Position numbers and translations under genes: made by a program
The notes under the pieces: model-generated
Told to the model about the DNA's origin: nothing
The model's input: the letters and a program-made list of their open reading frames with translations, nothing else
The model's database searches: none
Shown here: in pieces, positions 11,183 through 21,586 of the stretch
Position numbering within the stretch: position 1 is the first letter of the stretch
Layout of the letters: every line of letters begins with the position of its first letter
Assembly: GCA_961205875.1 (NCBI GenBank)
Contig: OY540816.1
Span: forward strand, 9,868,701 to 9,932,700
Direction: 5' to 3'
Length of the DNA: 64,000 bases
DNA from: Sialis fuliginosa
Lineage: Eukaryota > Arthropoda > Insecta > Megaloptera > Sialidae

Positions 11183-11473
11183 TTTTATTATTGGGTTTTA
11201 TTCCGCGTTGTACTTGACGTTTCGACTAACATCTCGTGATCTTCTTCAGAAGTGAAGTGTCGATTTTAGAAGGTGTAGCTGCTTAAATAAGCGTTGACGT
11301 TTGCTAGAATTATTATAGTTTATTATATTGTATATCATTCTAGTCAACGCTTATTTAAGCAGCTACACCTTCTGAACTCGACACTTCAGTTCTGAAGAAG
11401 ACCACGAGATTTTGGTCGAAACGTCAAGTGACATTAAAGTACAACGCGGAATAAAACTCAATAATAAAAAGTT
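11183..11473. mobile_element. Inverted pair of Penelope-like terminal repeats with hammerhead-like motifs
   Basis: Two arms of about 120-130 bp face each other around a short AT-rich loop (about 11310-11340). Each carries, on the appropriate strand, TTCTGAAGAAGACCACGAGA then TTGGTCGAAACGTC (right arm 11388-11428; more diverged in the left arm). This gives CTGAAGA, a GACC/GGTC stem and GAAAC, resembling the hammerhead motif found in the terminal repeats of Penelope-like elements. The arms end in CGCGTTGTACTT and CGCGGAATAAAACTCA. Inverted terminal repeats are common in that group. The catalytic claim is untested. Confidence 0.55.
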
Positions 11474-11576
11474 TATTCAAACAAATAATATATATAATAT
11501 TAGTAAAATTACACATGTGAAAATTCCGAATTTCTAGTAATAGTAGGTAAATATTTATATTGTTTTTTATATACAC

Positions 11577-12056
11577 AAGGTGCAGTGGGGTTAGTGCAGA
11601 AACGGGGCAAGTGCATTAACGGGTTCTTTTTATTATAATACGAGTGAAATTGTAATAGCTAATATAAGTTAATACCAACTTGTTTTAAAAAGTTCACTAC
11701 TCCAAAACTAAACAACGTATCTTGATGCGGTAAAAAGCATTTTATACTAGGCGTATTCACAATTCTGCTCTTGCCCCATAGCATATGAAATAATGCTTCG
11801 AAGCGTTTTTAACTGCCGGTAATGCACTTGCCCCGAAAATGGGACAAGTGCACTGTAGTTGACATTTTTTTACAATTTCCTATCATAATGCAAATATACA
11901 AAGAAAATTAGCGTTCTATTCAATTTAAACTAGTCTGTAATAACTGCACAATCATTTGATACTGAAAATATTAAGTATTTATATAACAGATTGAAAATAT
12001 ATGTGTTCAAAGTCCAACTATGCAAAACCCGGTCTACACTTAACCCACTACACCTT
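11577..12056. mobile_element. Inverted-repeat MITE, GGGGCAAGTGC family
   Basis: The left end AAGGTGCAGTGGGGTTAGTG and the right end CACTTAACCCACTACACCTT form imperfect terminal inverted repeats. The motif GGGGCAAGTGC and variants (GGGACAAGTGCAC, TTGCCCCG) recur several times inside in both orientations. A TA follows the right end; the left one is not clear. No ORF. Confidence 0.6.
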
Positions 12057-12499
12057 ACTTAATTTATTGTTAGCATAATCTACGAATATAAAAATTCAAA
12101 TAATTATATATACATAATATATATAGATTATATTATTTGGATGGTATAATAAAGATGTTAGAGTCGATACGGAAGTCTCATGACCGGATAAGCTGGTATA
12201 TGCAGATGTCGCATATGTTTAATGGAAAACAACAACAAGAAGACAACTTAATCTTCATTCGTATTTTTTTATTATCTTTATTATTGAATGAAACATAATA
12301 TATACTTACGTTCTTACGTTTTATTATTTTTAAAAGATTATAAATAAAACCAGTATAATTACTGTATTTCCCCTCTTAAATTTTATTTATACTTATATTT
12401 TTATTGTTAGGTATAGATATATGTATTTAATGTAAAATTTTGTATTATATTTTTTTAACTATTTGTATTTCAATAATATACTTATTTTCGGTATTATGA

Positions 12500-12779
12500 A
12501 GAATTTGCACGCAAATTTGCGTCCAACTAACGCTATCTACTGGGAGTCAAATTGTTGTGAAATTGCTCGATATTTTAAAGCAGTGGTATTTAATGTATAA
12601 TAATGTAATCTATTGGCAGCACTTATTTTAAGTCGTTTTCTACTTAATACGCATGCATCAAAGTCATTATATGTACGATTTCATTGACTACATCTGTCAG
12701 TGGGGTTGTCATTTATATTTACTATCTAGTAGATAGCGTTAGCTGGGAGCTAATTTGCATTTGCACTCAAGCAAATTCT
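12500..12779. mobile_element. Foldback repeat with AACGCTATCTACT arms
   Basis: The left arm AGAATTTGCACGCAAATTTG...ACTAACGCTATCTACT is mirrored by AGTAGATAGCGTTAGCT...GCAAATTCT. Related pieces lie at 26218-26385 and near 30150-30205, sharing the box TAACGCTATCTG and ATAAATGACAACC. The 85-residue ORF over the right arm is therefore repeat-derived, not a gene. Confidence 0.55.
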
Positions 12780-13170
12780 GTTTCATTTTATTTCTTGAAA
12801 GCCGACTTTTTTCTTATTAGATATTTTTCGGAAATATTCATTCTGATCAATTTTCACTATTTTTGTCATACCTATGCGTCGGTCTGTAAACGCTGTAATT
12901 CAAAAACGACAATACAAAGAAGGATTAAATTTTATATTTAGGATCAGTTTTCTTCAAGGAAGAAAAGAAAACTTCCTATTTTTGAAAACGATCTGACAAA
13001 CAAAAAAAGGTTTTTATTTATATTTTTGATTTCAAAAAACATATTTGAAACAGTTCATAATAAGAAGAAATATCTACAATTTTACAAATTGTAGAGAGCG
13101 TTGTTCCGTGGCACTCATGGATAATTAACAGTATAAATTTGTAATAATTAGATATTATTCTTTGTTTCAG

Positions 13171-13240
13171 GCGGATGAACCAATGAGTCTAGATATTTTA
13201 GATGACTTTAGAAGCAATGAACCAGAAGAAGGTTTTAAAG
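13171..13240 (+). CDS. Candidate internal coding exon of an unidentified gene (70 nt)
   Basis: A strong acceptor, TATTATTCTTTGTTTCAG, precedes the block and AAAG|GTATTT, a good donor, follows it. Only one frame is open. It reads ADEPMSLDILDD then FRSNEPEEGFK, an acidic, hydrophilic segment, leaving one extra base (phase 1) at the 3' end. I do not recognise the protein. The exon is unique in the window and unlike the surrounding repeats. Two downstream acceptors, at 44438 and 61103, continue the frame from phase 1 to a stop, so the gene may end in either. A chance arrangement of splice-like sites cannot be excluded. Confidence 0.5.
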
Positions 13241-13734
13241 GTATTTATCTAATGTTATTTTAATTAATGATAATAGTAATTTATATACATATAACAACCA
13301 TCCTTCGAAATTGGGGAAAAAATGTTAACAATTTTACATATATTATTATTTACTTTAATTTTAAAAATACTTTAATCTATGTCATATGAATTTAAATTAC
13401 ATAACTGAAGTTCTTACACGTCCATTTTATAAGCATAGTACTTCACATAATATTTTATAAATGTTTCAACAGTTCTGTTGCTCATGAAGTACTTAAGCTT
13501 TTAGCCAGAGAATGTAATGGTTTGTGCATCCAGTGTTGAAACACTTGTCTCCTTATATTACTGTTATTTTTTTGTCATTTTGAATTTGATTATAATGTGT
13601 TCTTATGGATTTTTTTTAGATTTTTGAATATTTTTTTTACATTACAATCTATATATACGTGAACAAAATTGTCGTACGTTTTTTTTATTATTTATTATAA
13701 ATGGAGTTGAATGAAACTTATATCATTCGAAAGA
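13241..13734. other. Presumed intron start, AT-rich
   Basis: The sequence follows the donor at 13241. No repeat boundary, second exon or RNA gene is visible here. Confidence 0.4.
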
Positions 13735-14063
13735 TACTGTGCCATAGATGTGCACACAAAAAAATCATGTGTGTATGTTACCGTTGGCAGGTAAAATAAA
13801 GTTAACATACACACATGATTTCCCCTCTCGCTGTTAGTTTATTTCCCTTCGCATCGTTCAACAGCATAGCAATACTCCTAGTGCCACCAAGCGTCAAAAA
13901 TAAATAGTTTTGGGTTTCTGTCAAAAGTAAGGAGTACCAAATCAAATGCAGTGTTTATATTTAGACATTTTTGTTGTAAAAGCAGGTTAGGTTAAGTTAG
14001 GTACTGTGGCATAAATACGCACACAAAAAATCATGTGTGTATGTTTCGTTAAGGCAGGTAAAA
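13735..14063. repeat. Direct repeats bracketing about 200 bp (ATCATGTGTGTATGTT box)
   Basis: A block of about 63 bp containing ATCATGTGTGTATGTT occurs at 13735-13798 and again at 14002-14063. An inverted AACATACACACATGATTT lies directly after the first copy. Between them is GGTTAGGTTAAGTTAGG (13985-14001), which resembles the insect telomeric unit TTAGG but is too short to call telomeric. Confidence 0.55.
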
Positions 14064-14951
14064 TATTGGTCGAATTTCGATCATAGGCGATTCTAGTATG
14101 TATAAAATGTTTTTTAAAAATACCTAATTAAAAAAAATCAACAACTTATTTTGAACTTATAATCATTCGTATATAATTAAAATTATAAAACATTTTCATC
14201 CATGTATAGTTTTGATTACGAATCGTTATTTTTATTTGTAATTATTTTCTTTCCAATGAAATTGATTAAAAGTTTTTAATCAAATATATAGTTGATTCGA
14301 TATATTTTTAGGGTTGCTTCCAGTTTGCGAATATAACTGTACGCAGATCTCTTAGTATTCCAGACTACATTTTCCATAATTTTTTGCCCCAGTTTCCCAA
14401 CTGTTTGTTTTGTTTGTCGTATTACTCTCACTTTGTTGCACTCTATGTCTTTCATTGTTTCTCCTTAATCCGTACCCATATTCCTATCTCTGTTCCCTTA
14501 TTCGTGTCCTTGTTGAATTTTAACCAAATCAGGGACGTATTTAAAAGTTTTAGTTTATTTCTCTAAATATTTTTCGTCAGTGATTTTATGTCCTTATTTT
14601 TGTTTCATAAATTAATATTTTTATTCAATCATCATCCCAAATTATTTAATAAATTTAATTATTTAATAATATGAAATATCACAAAAATAAAAAAATTACA
14701 TATAGGTACATATTTTTATAATAAATTTGGAATTAATATGTATATACTGTAAAATTCATGAAATAAAATTATTATTATTATTGATGTAGTTATTGCCGTT
14801 ATAGGTAACATTAAACATCAATTAAAATATATTTTTGTGAAAAGTACTCCTAAAACTAATTTTATCCACGACTTATATATAATACATGTATTTCATACGT
14901 AGTTTTTACTATATAATGCTATGTATTATTCACAGAGGCAATAATGAATAA
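14064..14951. other. AT-rich DNA, no gene seen
   Basis: A pyrimidine-rich frame of 60 residues at 14384-14566 lacks any recognisable feature. Nothing else is resolved. Confidence 0.45.
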
Positions 14952-15029
14952 TTTGAGAACGTGTGATTGGTGCACAAGCGGGTATAATGGTCATTATACC
15001 CGCTTGTGCACCAATCACACGTTCTCAAA
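14952..15029. repeat. Perfect palindrome, 38-bp arms with a 2-nt centre
   Basis: 14952-14989 (starting TTTGAGAACGTGTGATTGG) is the exact reverse complement of 14992-15029. Only GT lies between the arms. The palindrome abuts the tandem repeat array that follows. Such perfection implies a very recent origin or an assembly or template-switch artefact. Confidence 0.85.
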
Positions 15030-15037
15030 TTTCTCAA

Positions 15038-16050
15038 ATCCATACTAATATTGTAAATGCGAAAGTGTGTCTGTCTGTCTCTCTGTCTGTTTGTTACCTT
15101 TTCACGGCCAAACCGCTGAACCGATCTTGATGAAATTTGGCAGTGAGATAGCTTGCACCCCGAGGACGGACATAGGCTACTTCGTATCTCGAAAATTCGA
15201 CCCCTAAGTAATTTCAAGGGGGGTGGAATTTTTTATTTTTTTTTAGTAATTAATATTTTACCCCCCGTTACATATGAAGGGTTGTGGTTGGTTTTATTCG
15301 ATTCGGCGGGAAAAATACTACGGGGGTGAGGGTTTTAGGGGGAAAAACAACCCTCTATCTGGCATAGGAGCCGAGATATTTACGATTTTGTATAATGAAA
15401 AAAAACTCAAAATAAGAAATTTTTTATATTTTACCCCCTGTCACATATGAAGGGTTGTAATTGGTTACATTCGATCTGGCAGGAAAAATACTACGATAGA
15501 GGGGTTATAAGGGGGCAAAACAACCCCTTATCTTTAATAGGAGTCGAAACTTATATTATAAATTCTAAAGTATATCTCTCAGTCTGTCTATTTGTTACCT
15601 GTTCACGGCTAAACCGCTGAACCGATCTTGATGAAATTTGGCAGTGAGATAGCTTGCACCCCGAGGACGGACATAGGCTACTTCGTATCTCGAAAATTCA
15701 ACCCCTAAGTAATTTCAGGGGGTGGAATTTTTTTTTTTTTTTTGTAATAATTAATATTTTACCCCCCGTTACATATGAAGGGTTGTAGTTGGTTTTATTC
15801 GATTCGGCGGGAAAAATACTACGGGGGTGGGGGTTTTAGGGGGAAAAACAACCCTCTATCTCGCATAGGAGCCGAGATATTTACGATTTTATATAATGAA
15901 AGAAAACTCAAAATAAGAAAAATTTTATATTTTACCCCCTGTCACATATGAAGGGTTGTAATTGGTTACATTCGATCTGGCGGGAAAAATACTACGACAG
16001 AGGGGTTATTAGGGGTCAAAACAACCCCTTATCTTACATAAGAGTCGAAA
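15038..16050. repeat. Tandem duplication of a 501-bp dispersed-repeat unit
   Basis: The block AACCGCTGAACCGATCTTGA begins at 15111 and again at 15612, a period of 501 bp, and most of the unit is nearly identical. Each unit also contains two related subunits of about 170 bp with TACCCCC-GTTACATATGAAGG and GGAGCCGAGATATTTACG. The consensus is the lepidopteran-type repeat also seen at 30905-31247, 35873-36226 and, in part, 24400 and 41250. No coding frame. Confidence 0.8.
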
Positions 16051-16170
16051 TATAAATATAATGAATGAAAACCAAAATATAGAAAAAAATTATTTTATAT
16101 TAATTTGAGGTTATGTATGTATTCAGTTGTGTTTTATGAAAGTTATTCAAATAGTCGTGGATAAAGTACA

Positions 16171-16296
16171 GTATACTACTCGCAATAATGGCTATTATTA
16201 CCTCGGAATTTCTTCTCCCTCGCCGCTACGCGGCTCGGTTCGAAAATTATCCTCTGTAATAATAGCTATCATTATTGACTCGTGGTATAATATACT
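16171..16296. mobile_element. Small foldback MITE with GC-rich loop
   Basis: GTATACTACTCGC...TAATGGCTATTATTAC pairs with GTAATAATAGCTATCATTA...GAGTCGTGGTATAATATAC-type sequence on the right, imperfectly. The loop contains CTCGCCGCTACGCGGCTCGG, itself a short hairpin. A 67-residue ORF crosses it by chance. Confidence 0.55.
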
Positions 16297-16318
16297 ATTA
16301 ACAACAGTATTTATTTAT

Positions 16319-16477
16319 TTAACCCTTTGAGTACCGAACTATTTTTTTCTTAAATATATGTTATTTTACCAATCAGACCGAAGGGAATATGTATCCCGAC
16401 CTTGAAGCAAATCTGTGTAGGTTATTTTTAATCTATTCGTGGGACGTATTGTTACCCCTAGAACTCAAAGGGGTTAA
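16319..16477. mobile_element. piggyBac-type MITE (151 bp plus TTAA duplications)
   Basis: TTAA (16319-16322) then CCCTTTGAGTACCG is mirrored by AGAACTCAAAGGGG then TTAA (16474-16477). TTAA duplication and a CCC-starting terminal repeat are diagnostic of piggyBac-type elements. It is too short to code for anything. Confidence 0.8.
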
Positions 16478-16581
16478 GAAAGTATTTAAAAATATATATA
16501 GATGACTCTTCATGAAAAAAAAGCAGTTTGCCATTTTGTATTATAAATCCGAATAAAAACAATTTGAAATATAAAATAAAT

Positions 16582-17097
16582 AAATTATCTAACATAAATT
16601 AACTTGGTATTCTTAAAAATGAATTTTCTGTTTTTCTCAATACTTACAGATAGTAAAAATACCTGTAAATATATTAGTTATGAATATATTCTGCACTACA
16701 AGCATTTCTTATAGACAAAATGATAAACTAGATAAAGCCAGCTCTGTATGTGTAAATTATCTAACATAAATTAACTTGGTATTCTTAAAAATGAATTTTC
16801 TGTTTTTCTCAATACTTACAGATAGTAAAAATACCTGTAAATATATTACTTATGAATATATTCTGCACTACAAGCATTTCTTATAGACAAAATGATAAAC
16901 TAGACAAAGCCAGCTCTGTATGTGTAAATTATCTAACATAAATTAACTTGGTATTCTAAAAAATGAATTTTCTGTTTTTCTCAATACTTACAGATAGTAA
17001 AAATACCTGTAAATATATTAGTTATGAATATATTCTGCACTACAAGCATTTCTTATAGACAAAATGATAAACTAGACAAAGCCAGCTCTGTATGTGT
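16582..17097. repeat. Satellite-like tandem array, 172 bp x 3
   Basis: AAATTATCTAACATAAATTA begins at 16582, 16754 and 16926, giving three consecutive 172-bp units that differ at only a few positions. The near identity indicates recent amplification. The array stops exactly at the start of a CpG-richer unique block. Each unit contains CTTACAG and ACCTGTAAAT words but no useful ORF. Confidence 0.9.
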
Positions 17098-17320
17098 AGC
17101 GGTTTTTTGCGCTCACTTTGCGAGCTGTGTTGCCGCCCCCGCCTCTGTACCGGTTCGCCCGCTAATCTCGAACAGAGCAGAGCGGTTTTTTGTCATTCGC
17201 CGGCATCGACTAGTAAAAAACGCCTCCCTCACAACAGAGCGCCCTTTCAATTGTACAGTCGGTCGGATCATTCATGGCGAGCGTTTGCAGAATGGACAAA
17301 ATTCACCAAATTAGGTTTTA
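17098..17320. promoter_or_regulatory. CpG-richer single-copy island after the 172-bp array
   Basis: Base composition changes abruptly at the array boundary to sequence such as GTTGCCGCCCCCGCCTC and GAGCAGAGCGGTTTTTTG. Two overlapping ORFs of 96 and 77 residues cross it; the first begins inside the satellite unit, so its start is not meaningful. A conserved non-coding element, a 5' exon or a promoter are all possible. None is demonstrated. Confidence 0.3.
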
Positions 17321-18114
17321 TTTAGAATGTATATATTTTACTATATGAGGGGCTCAGTTGCCAATACGATGAAGTTTACATTTTGTTACTAATTTGATGC
17401 CAGAGTATATTTGATTATCGAATTTTTTTGACACAAAACTAAAAAAAAATATTAATTAGTTACATATAAATAAAATGTGATTTAATATGTGTTAAAAAGT
17501 AGAGTTTTTTTTACGTTGGTACTTTCGAACTTGACACAAAAAATTGTGTTCGCTTAAATCGATAAGGTTGAGTAAAAAATAACAAATTTCGAAAAAAAAT
17601 TAAAAACGCATAAATTAGGTTTAAAAAACACTCACTCTTTAGTACCATCATAAAATACATAAACAATCTACAATTTAATAATATTATGTTGCCTACAGGT
17701 TATCAAGGAGATAATTTTGTTTTTAAATGCTTTTTCTAGCCGTTTAAAAAATATTTGGAAATTGATTGACGTATTTATAACCATAAAGAATATATTTTCT
17801 CAAAATTTGATTAAAATCATTTAAGTACTATAGACTCCAACCATGCTGAAACATTAGCTTATTACTTGGTCTGAATGATAATAATAATACAGGAGAACAA
17901 AAAAAATACTTTTGTTTTGCAACTTAGGACTGAATTGACGATCCCGAAGATTTTTGTCGTGCTGAATCCGAATCTGTTCCTAAAATTGCTAAATTAGCTC
18001 ATGTTTTTTAAATATCCTAACCTACAAAGGCTAAAAATGACGAAAATGGACTTATTTACGAGGTTTCGCGGTACCTCTTTGGAGATTCCGTGAGTCAAAG
18101 GATGGGAAGGGGTC
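17321..18114. other. AT-rich DNA, no gene seen
   Basis: No bounded element or exon is recognised in this stretch. Confidence 0.45.
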
Positions 18115-18490
18115 TTTTATTTTGTTTATGTTTTTTCTCTAGTAATGGATAGAGTAAAACCAGTAATGAGTACACTTGCTAATGATTACAAAATGATAAG
18201 TACTACGACACAAAAGATATACAATAAAGAATCGTCAAATTTGAAACAATGTAAAGCAGTTGCTATAATATTATAATAATTAATAAATAAATTATACTAA
18301 TAATTAGTTTAAATGTCCACCTATGACCGATTGTCATCAAATCACGTTGTAAGACAGTTAAATGTATATAGATTAATATTCAGAAATGGTAGTTATCAAA
18401 TATCAATAAATATTTCTAATTCAGTACATTTGATTAAAAAATTGCCATCACTGGGGTCATATCCAAGACTGCTGCCACTACCTTATGTCC
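18115..18490. repeat. Left arm of a long inverted repeat (inverted copy)
   Basis: This segment, including AATGATTACAAAATGATAAG and CGATTGTCATCAAATCACGT, is the reverse complement of 19893-20255 with scattered differences. It is also related to 39376-39690. Its inner edge, CTGCCACTACCTTA, matches the start of the 39376 copy (TAAGGTACTGGCACC). The 91-residue ORF at 18313-18588 lies largely in this repeat. Confidence 0.75.
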
Positions 18491-18568
18491 AAAATCGTTA
18501 TTTTCAGCAATACTTTTTATTCCCCTGTGTTTATAACAAACAACAGACAAAAACTATGGTTATAACTT

Positions 18569-18724
18569 ATCAAATACAAATCCCCTAATCCTAAAAATTG
18601 TAAGAGTTTAGTTAGGAGTCCTAAAGACGTTTGTCTTTAGGACTCCGATGATGATAGCATTGCTATTGAAACACGTGTAAGTCTAAACTATTACAATTTT
18701 TATGGTTAGGGGATTTGTATTTGA
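18569..18724. mobile_element. Foldback MITE with an inner perfect hairpin
   Basis: ATCAAATACAAATCCCCTAA on the left pairs with TTAGGGGATTTGTATTTGA on the right. In the left half sits a perfect 14-bp stem (GGAGTCCTAAAGAC, 18615-18628; tetraloop GTTT; complement 18633-18646). Nothing is coded. Confidence 0.65.
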
Positions 18725-18740
18725 TATTCCCCTGTGTAAT

Positions 18741-19139
18741 CAGGCCCGGATTTACCATGCAGGCAAAGTAGGCAGTTGCCTAGGGCGGCAAGAATTGAAG
18801 GGCGGCAAATTTTGATGGAAACTTTGAAAACTTGTTATATTCGTGGGAATTGAATTTGATTTTGATTCCATTATCGATGAGTTTGCCATCCGAAAATCGA
18901 GACGTAAAAATTTCAACCCATAAGCAATTCTCTATACATGTAACTCAAGCAGGACTAAAAAAAAGGTCTTTCAGTGTTTCCTAATGTAACTTTATAAAAA
19001 TTTATAAAATTTGAAACCGACGCGACCAAAAAAAAAGGAGTTTTATTAAAAAAAAGTTTTATTAAATTGTTAGTTTCGAGGGGGGGGGGGGCAATTTTCG
19101 TAACTGCCTAGGGGCGGCAAATTTCTAAATCCGGGCCTG
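18741..19139. mobile_element. hAT non-autonomous element, TSD TGTGTAAT
   Basis: The 5' end CAGGCCCGGATTTA and the 3' end TAAATCCGGGCCTG are perfect inverted repeats. TGTGTAAT is duplicated at 18733-18740 and 19140-19147. GGCGGCAA boxes occur near both ends and a G run lies near 19080. It inserted beside the foldback MITE, splitting its right flank. No transposase frame. Confidence 0.92.
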
Positions 19140-19147
19140 TGTGTAAT

Positions 19148-19380
19148 ATAAGAATAAACGTCTGTTCTGTAAAATTCAGTTAGTCGACCTGCAGCATCGC
19201 GATTAGCCTGTATTATAGTAAATACAATTAACCCATTACTAGTCCAGGAGGTGTGTGTATTAGGGCGGTTGTTGAACAGTTGCGACGCGGAAGGCTACAC
19301 TGTGAGTGTATAATTTAGTGGTAGCGGTGACATTACGCGGGACTGCGCGATCTAATGTGCGAGTTCACACCATGAAAAAA
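19148..19380. promoter_or_regulatory. CpG-richer single-copy island between inverted-repeat arms
   Basis: It contains GCATCGCGATTAGCC, AGTTGCGACGCGGAAGGC and TTACGCGGGACTGCGCG, in contrast to the flanks. No repeat partner is seen in the window. The regulatory role is inferred from composition only. Confidence 0.27.
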
Positions 19381-19892
19381 ATTACTGTGTAATTTTAAAA
19401 GCATTAGGCTCATGTCATTTTCACACTGAAGTCAAATATAATTTGATACTTCCGTTTTTTATTAAATAATCATTAACTTATGCGCATTGATGAAATGTAT
19501 TTCACATTTTTATGAAATTGTTCGCGCAGGTTAAGTACCGTATATAAATAACGTTTTGTTGCATATTTCAATTTTGTATTATGTTCATTCTATCAGTTGT
19601 AACTCTCATCATATAATATCAAGGACGTAGAAAATTTGCTCTCGAGCACATAGATAAATGACCTACATCCACCTTCATATGCTTAATCATGGGTCGGCAA
19701 TTTTTTGTTGTAAGAGGACCAAATATTTTACATTTTATCATTACAGTATCAGTATACCTACAATATTTGTGTACAAATATTTTAGTTTTAAAAATAAAAC
19801 GCTAATTACATATATGACGGACGATATCATCCATCACGTGCGTTGCGGCGAGAATCTTGCGGGCCGTTGGTTGCCGACCGATGTGGTAAAGT

Positions 19893-20255
19893 AAGGTACT
19901 AAATGGCTATTTTTTAATTAAATGTACTGAATTAGAAATATTTGTTGATATTTGATTACTATCATTTCTGAATATTAATCTATATACATTTAATTGTCTT
20001 ACAGCGTGATTTGATGACAATCGGCCAGTATAAGGTGTCAAAATGGTGGACATTTAAACTAATTATTAGTATAATTAATTAATTTATTATTATATCACCA
20101 TAGGATATGCTTTACATTGTTTCAAATTTGACGATTCTTTCTTTTATATCTTTTGTGTCGTAGTACTTATCATTTTGTAATCATTAGCAAGTGTGCTCAT
20201 TACTCGTTTTACTTTATCCTTTACTGGAGAAAACATAAACAAAATAAAAGGCTAT
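19893..20255. repeat. Right arm of the long inverted repeat
   Basis: Runs from AAGGTACTAAATGGC through TTGTCTTACAGCGTGATTTG and TTTTGTGTCGTAGTACTTAT to AACAAAATAAAAGGCT. It is complementary to 18115-18490 and in the same orientation as 39376-39690. Confidence 0.75.
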
Positions 20256-20814
20256 AATTTAAAAAAACAAACTATATTTGCGGACTTTGGTAATTAAATT
20301 GATTAAATAAAGATTTACTTATTTTTATATAACATGAGTTCATGATAATTACAAAAAAGAAACCCATCAATCACAAAAACAGTAAACCTTGCTCTTATAA
20401 CGGCCATAACTGGTGCCAGTACCTTATATGATAATATACCCAAATATGCGTTATTAATGATAAATCTATAGATCTAGAGCAAACAAAATCTGCGATTTAA
20501 ATTGCCTTCATTTCAGAAAACGTAGCTAAAAATGCTAGTTGTCTGAATTAATTATTTATTTATTGTTATCTACTGAAAAAATAAATATGTATAGTAAATA
20601 GTATATATTTTATAGTTTACAGTAGGTAGAACATTGATTTTAACTATCAATCTATCAATATGATTTTTTTCATTACATTTAAATATCAATAAGTAATTAA
20701 TTAAGTATCAATAAAACTTGGAAAAAGCTTAGAATATTCATACAAATTACATCACCTTTTTTATAACAATCAATCACCATATAAGGTGATTAGAAATTAA
20801 GACAAATCGTTCAC
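20256..20814. other. AT-rich DNA, no gene seen
   Basis: Contains GGTGCCAGTACCTTAT near 20409, the inverse of the 39374 repeat end, suggesting a further edge of that family. Otherwise featureless. Confidence 0.4.
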
Positions 20815-21085
20815 ACTTGAATTGCAAACCCTGATCCGGGGGACACGGCATGCATGGATAGACTTACTGTACACAGTAGCATTGTCAGGCCGGTTGTATT
20901 CCACAGTTTGCTCATATTTCATATCCAAACTGTTCCAAAAAACAACTCATTATTCAACATAATGTACGCCCGCCGCGCCGTGGCTCAGTTGAGACCCCCC
21001 CCCCCCCCCTTATACACCCACACCAAAAACGTGCACCCACAGTGCGGTACGTACCATAGTGGTCGTTGGTACCGCTGCACTATAA
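20815..21085. promoter_or_regulatory. CpG-richer unique segment with a poly-C tract
   Basis: CCTGATCCGGGGGACACGGC, GTACGCCCGCCGCGCCG and a C run at about 20995-21009 stand out. ORFs of 78 and 64 residues on opposite strands overlap and share no domain features. It could be a regulatory element or an unidentified exon. Confidence 0.25.
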
Positions 21086-21198
21086 AATAAATGTGTTTAT
21101 TTTTTTTTATTTTTTTAAATTTCAAGTATTTTCGAAATAAGATCATTTTAAAACATGTTTGGATACTCATAAAATTCAAAAATATTTGTCATTTATTC

Positions 21199-21578
21199 CA
21201 GAGCTTCGAACCGGAACTGAACCGAAAACCAAAAACCGGAAAAACCGTTATTTTTTGGCGGAATGAAAACCGGAACAGAACCGAAATAAAAATAACGGTT
21301 TTTTCGGTTCAATACATATTAAAATACGTGCGTTAACATGATCTTATTTCCCACTTCAATTGTCGTTCGGACTATCATACAAGTACCATAAAATATTCTA
21401 AATTATGGTAGAAAAAACATTTTTAATACAAATATTTTTTTTTTAATTAATCACTCGGAGCTCAACCGAAAAAACTGTTATTTTTTTGCGGAACGAAAAC
21501 CGGAACCGAACCGAAATATATTTTTTACTCGAACCGGAACGAAAACCGAAACGAAAAAAATAACGGTTCGAAGCCCTG
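21199..21578. mobile_element. hAT non-autonomous element with CCGGAAC repeats
   Basis: The 5' end CAGAGCTTCGAACCG and the 3' end CGGTTCGAAGCCCTG are inverted repeats. The flanking octamers ATTTATTC (21191-21198) and ATTAATTC (21579-21586) match at 7 of 8. Subterminal GAAAACCGGAACCGAACCG-type repetition fills both ends. The ORFs across it are repeat-derived. Confidence 0.8.
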
Positions 21579-21586
21579 ATTAATTC

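Noticed and set aside
15038..16050. CRISPR-like or other prokaryotic repeat array
   Set aside because: There are only two 501-bp units of an insect dispersed repeat; no short repeats with unique spacers exist anywhere in the window.
17024..17314. 96-residue plus-strand ORF
   Set aside because: Its start codon and first 24 or so codons lie in the 172-bp satellite unit. Only the CpG-rich part is unique, and it shows no recognisable protein.
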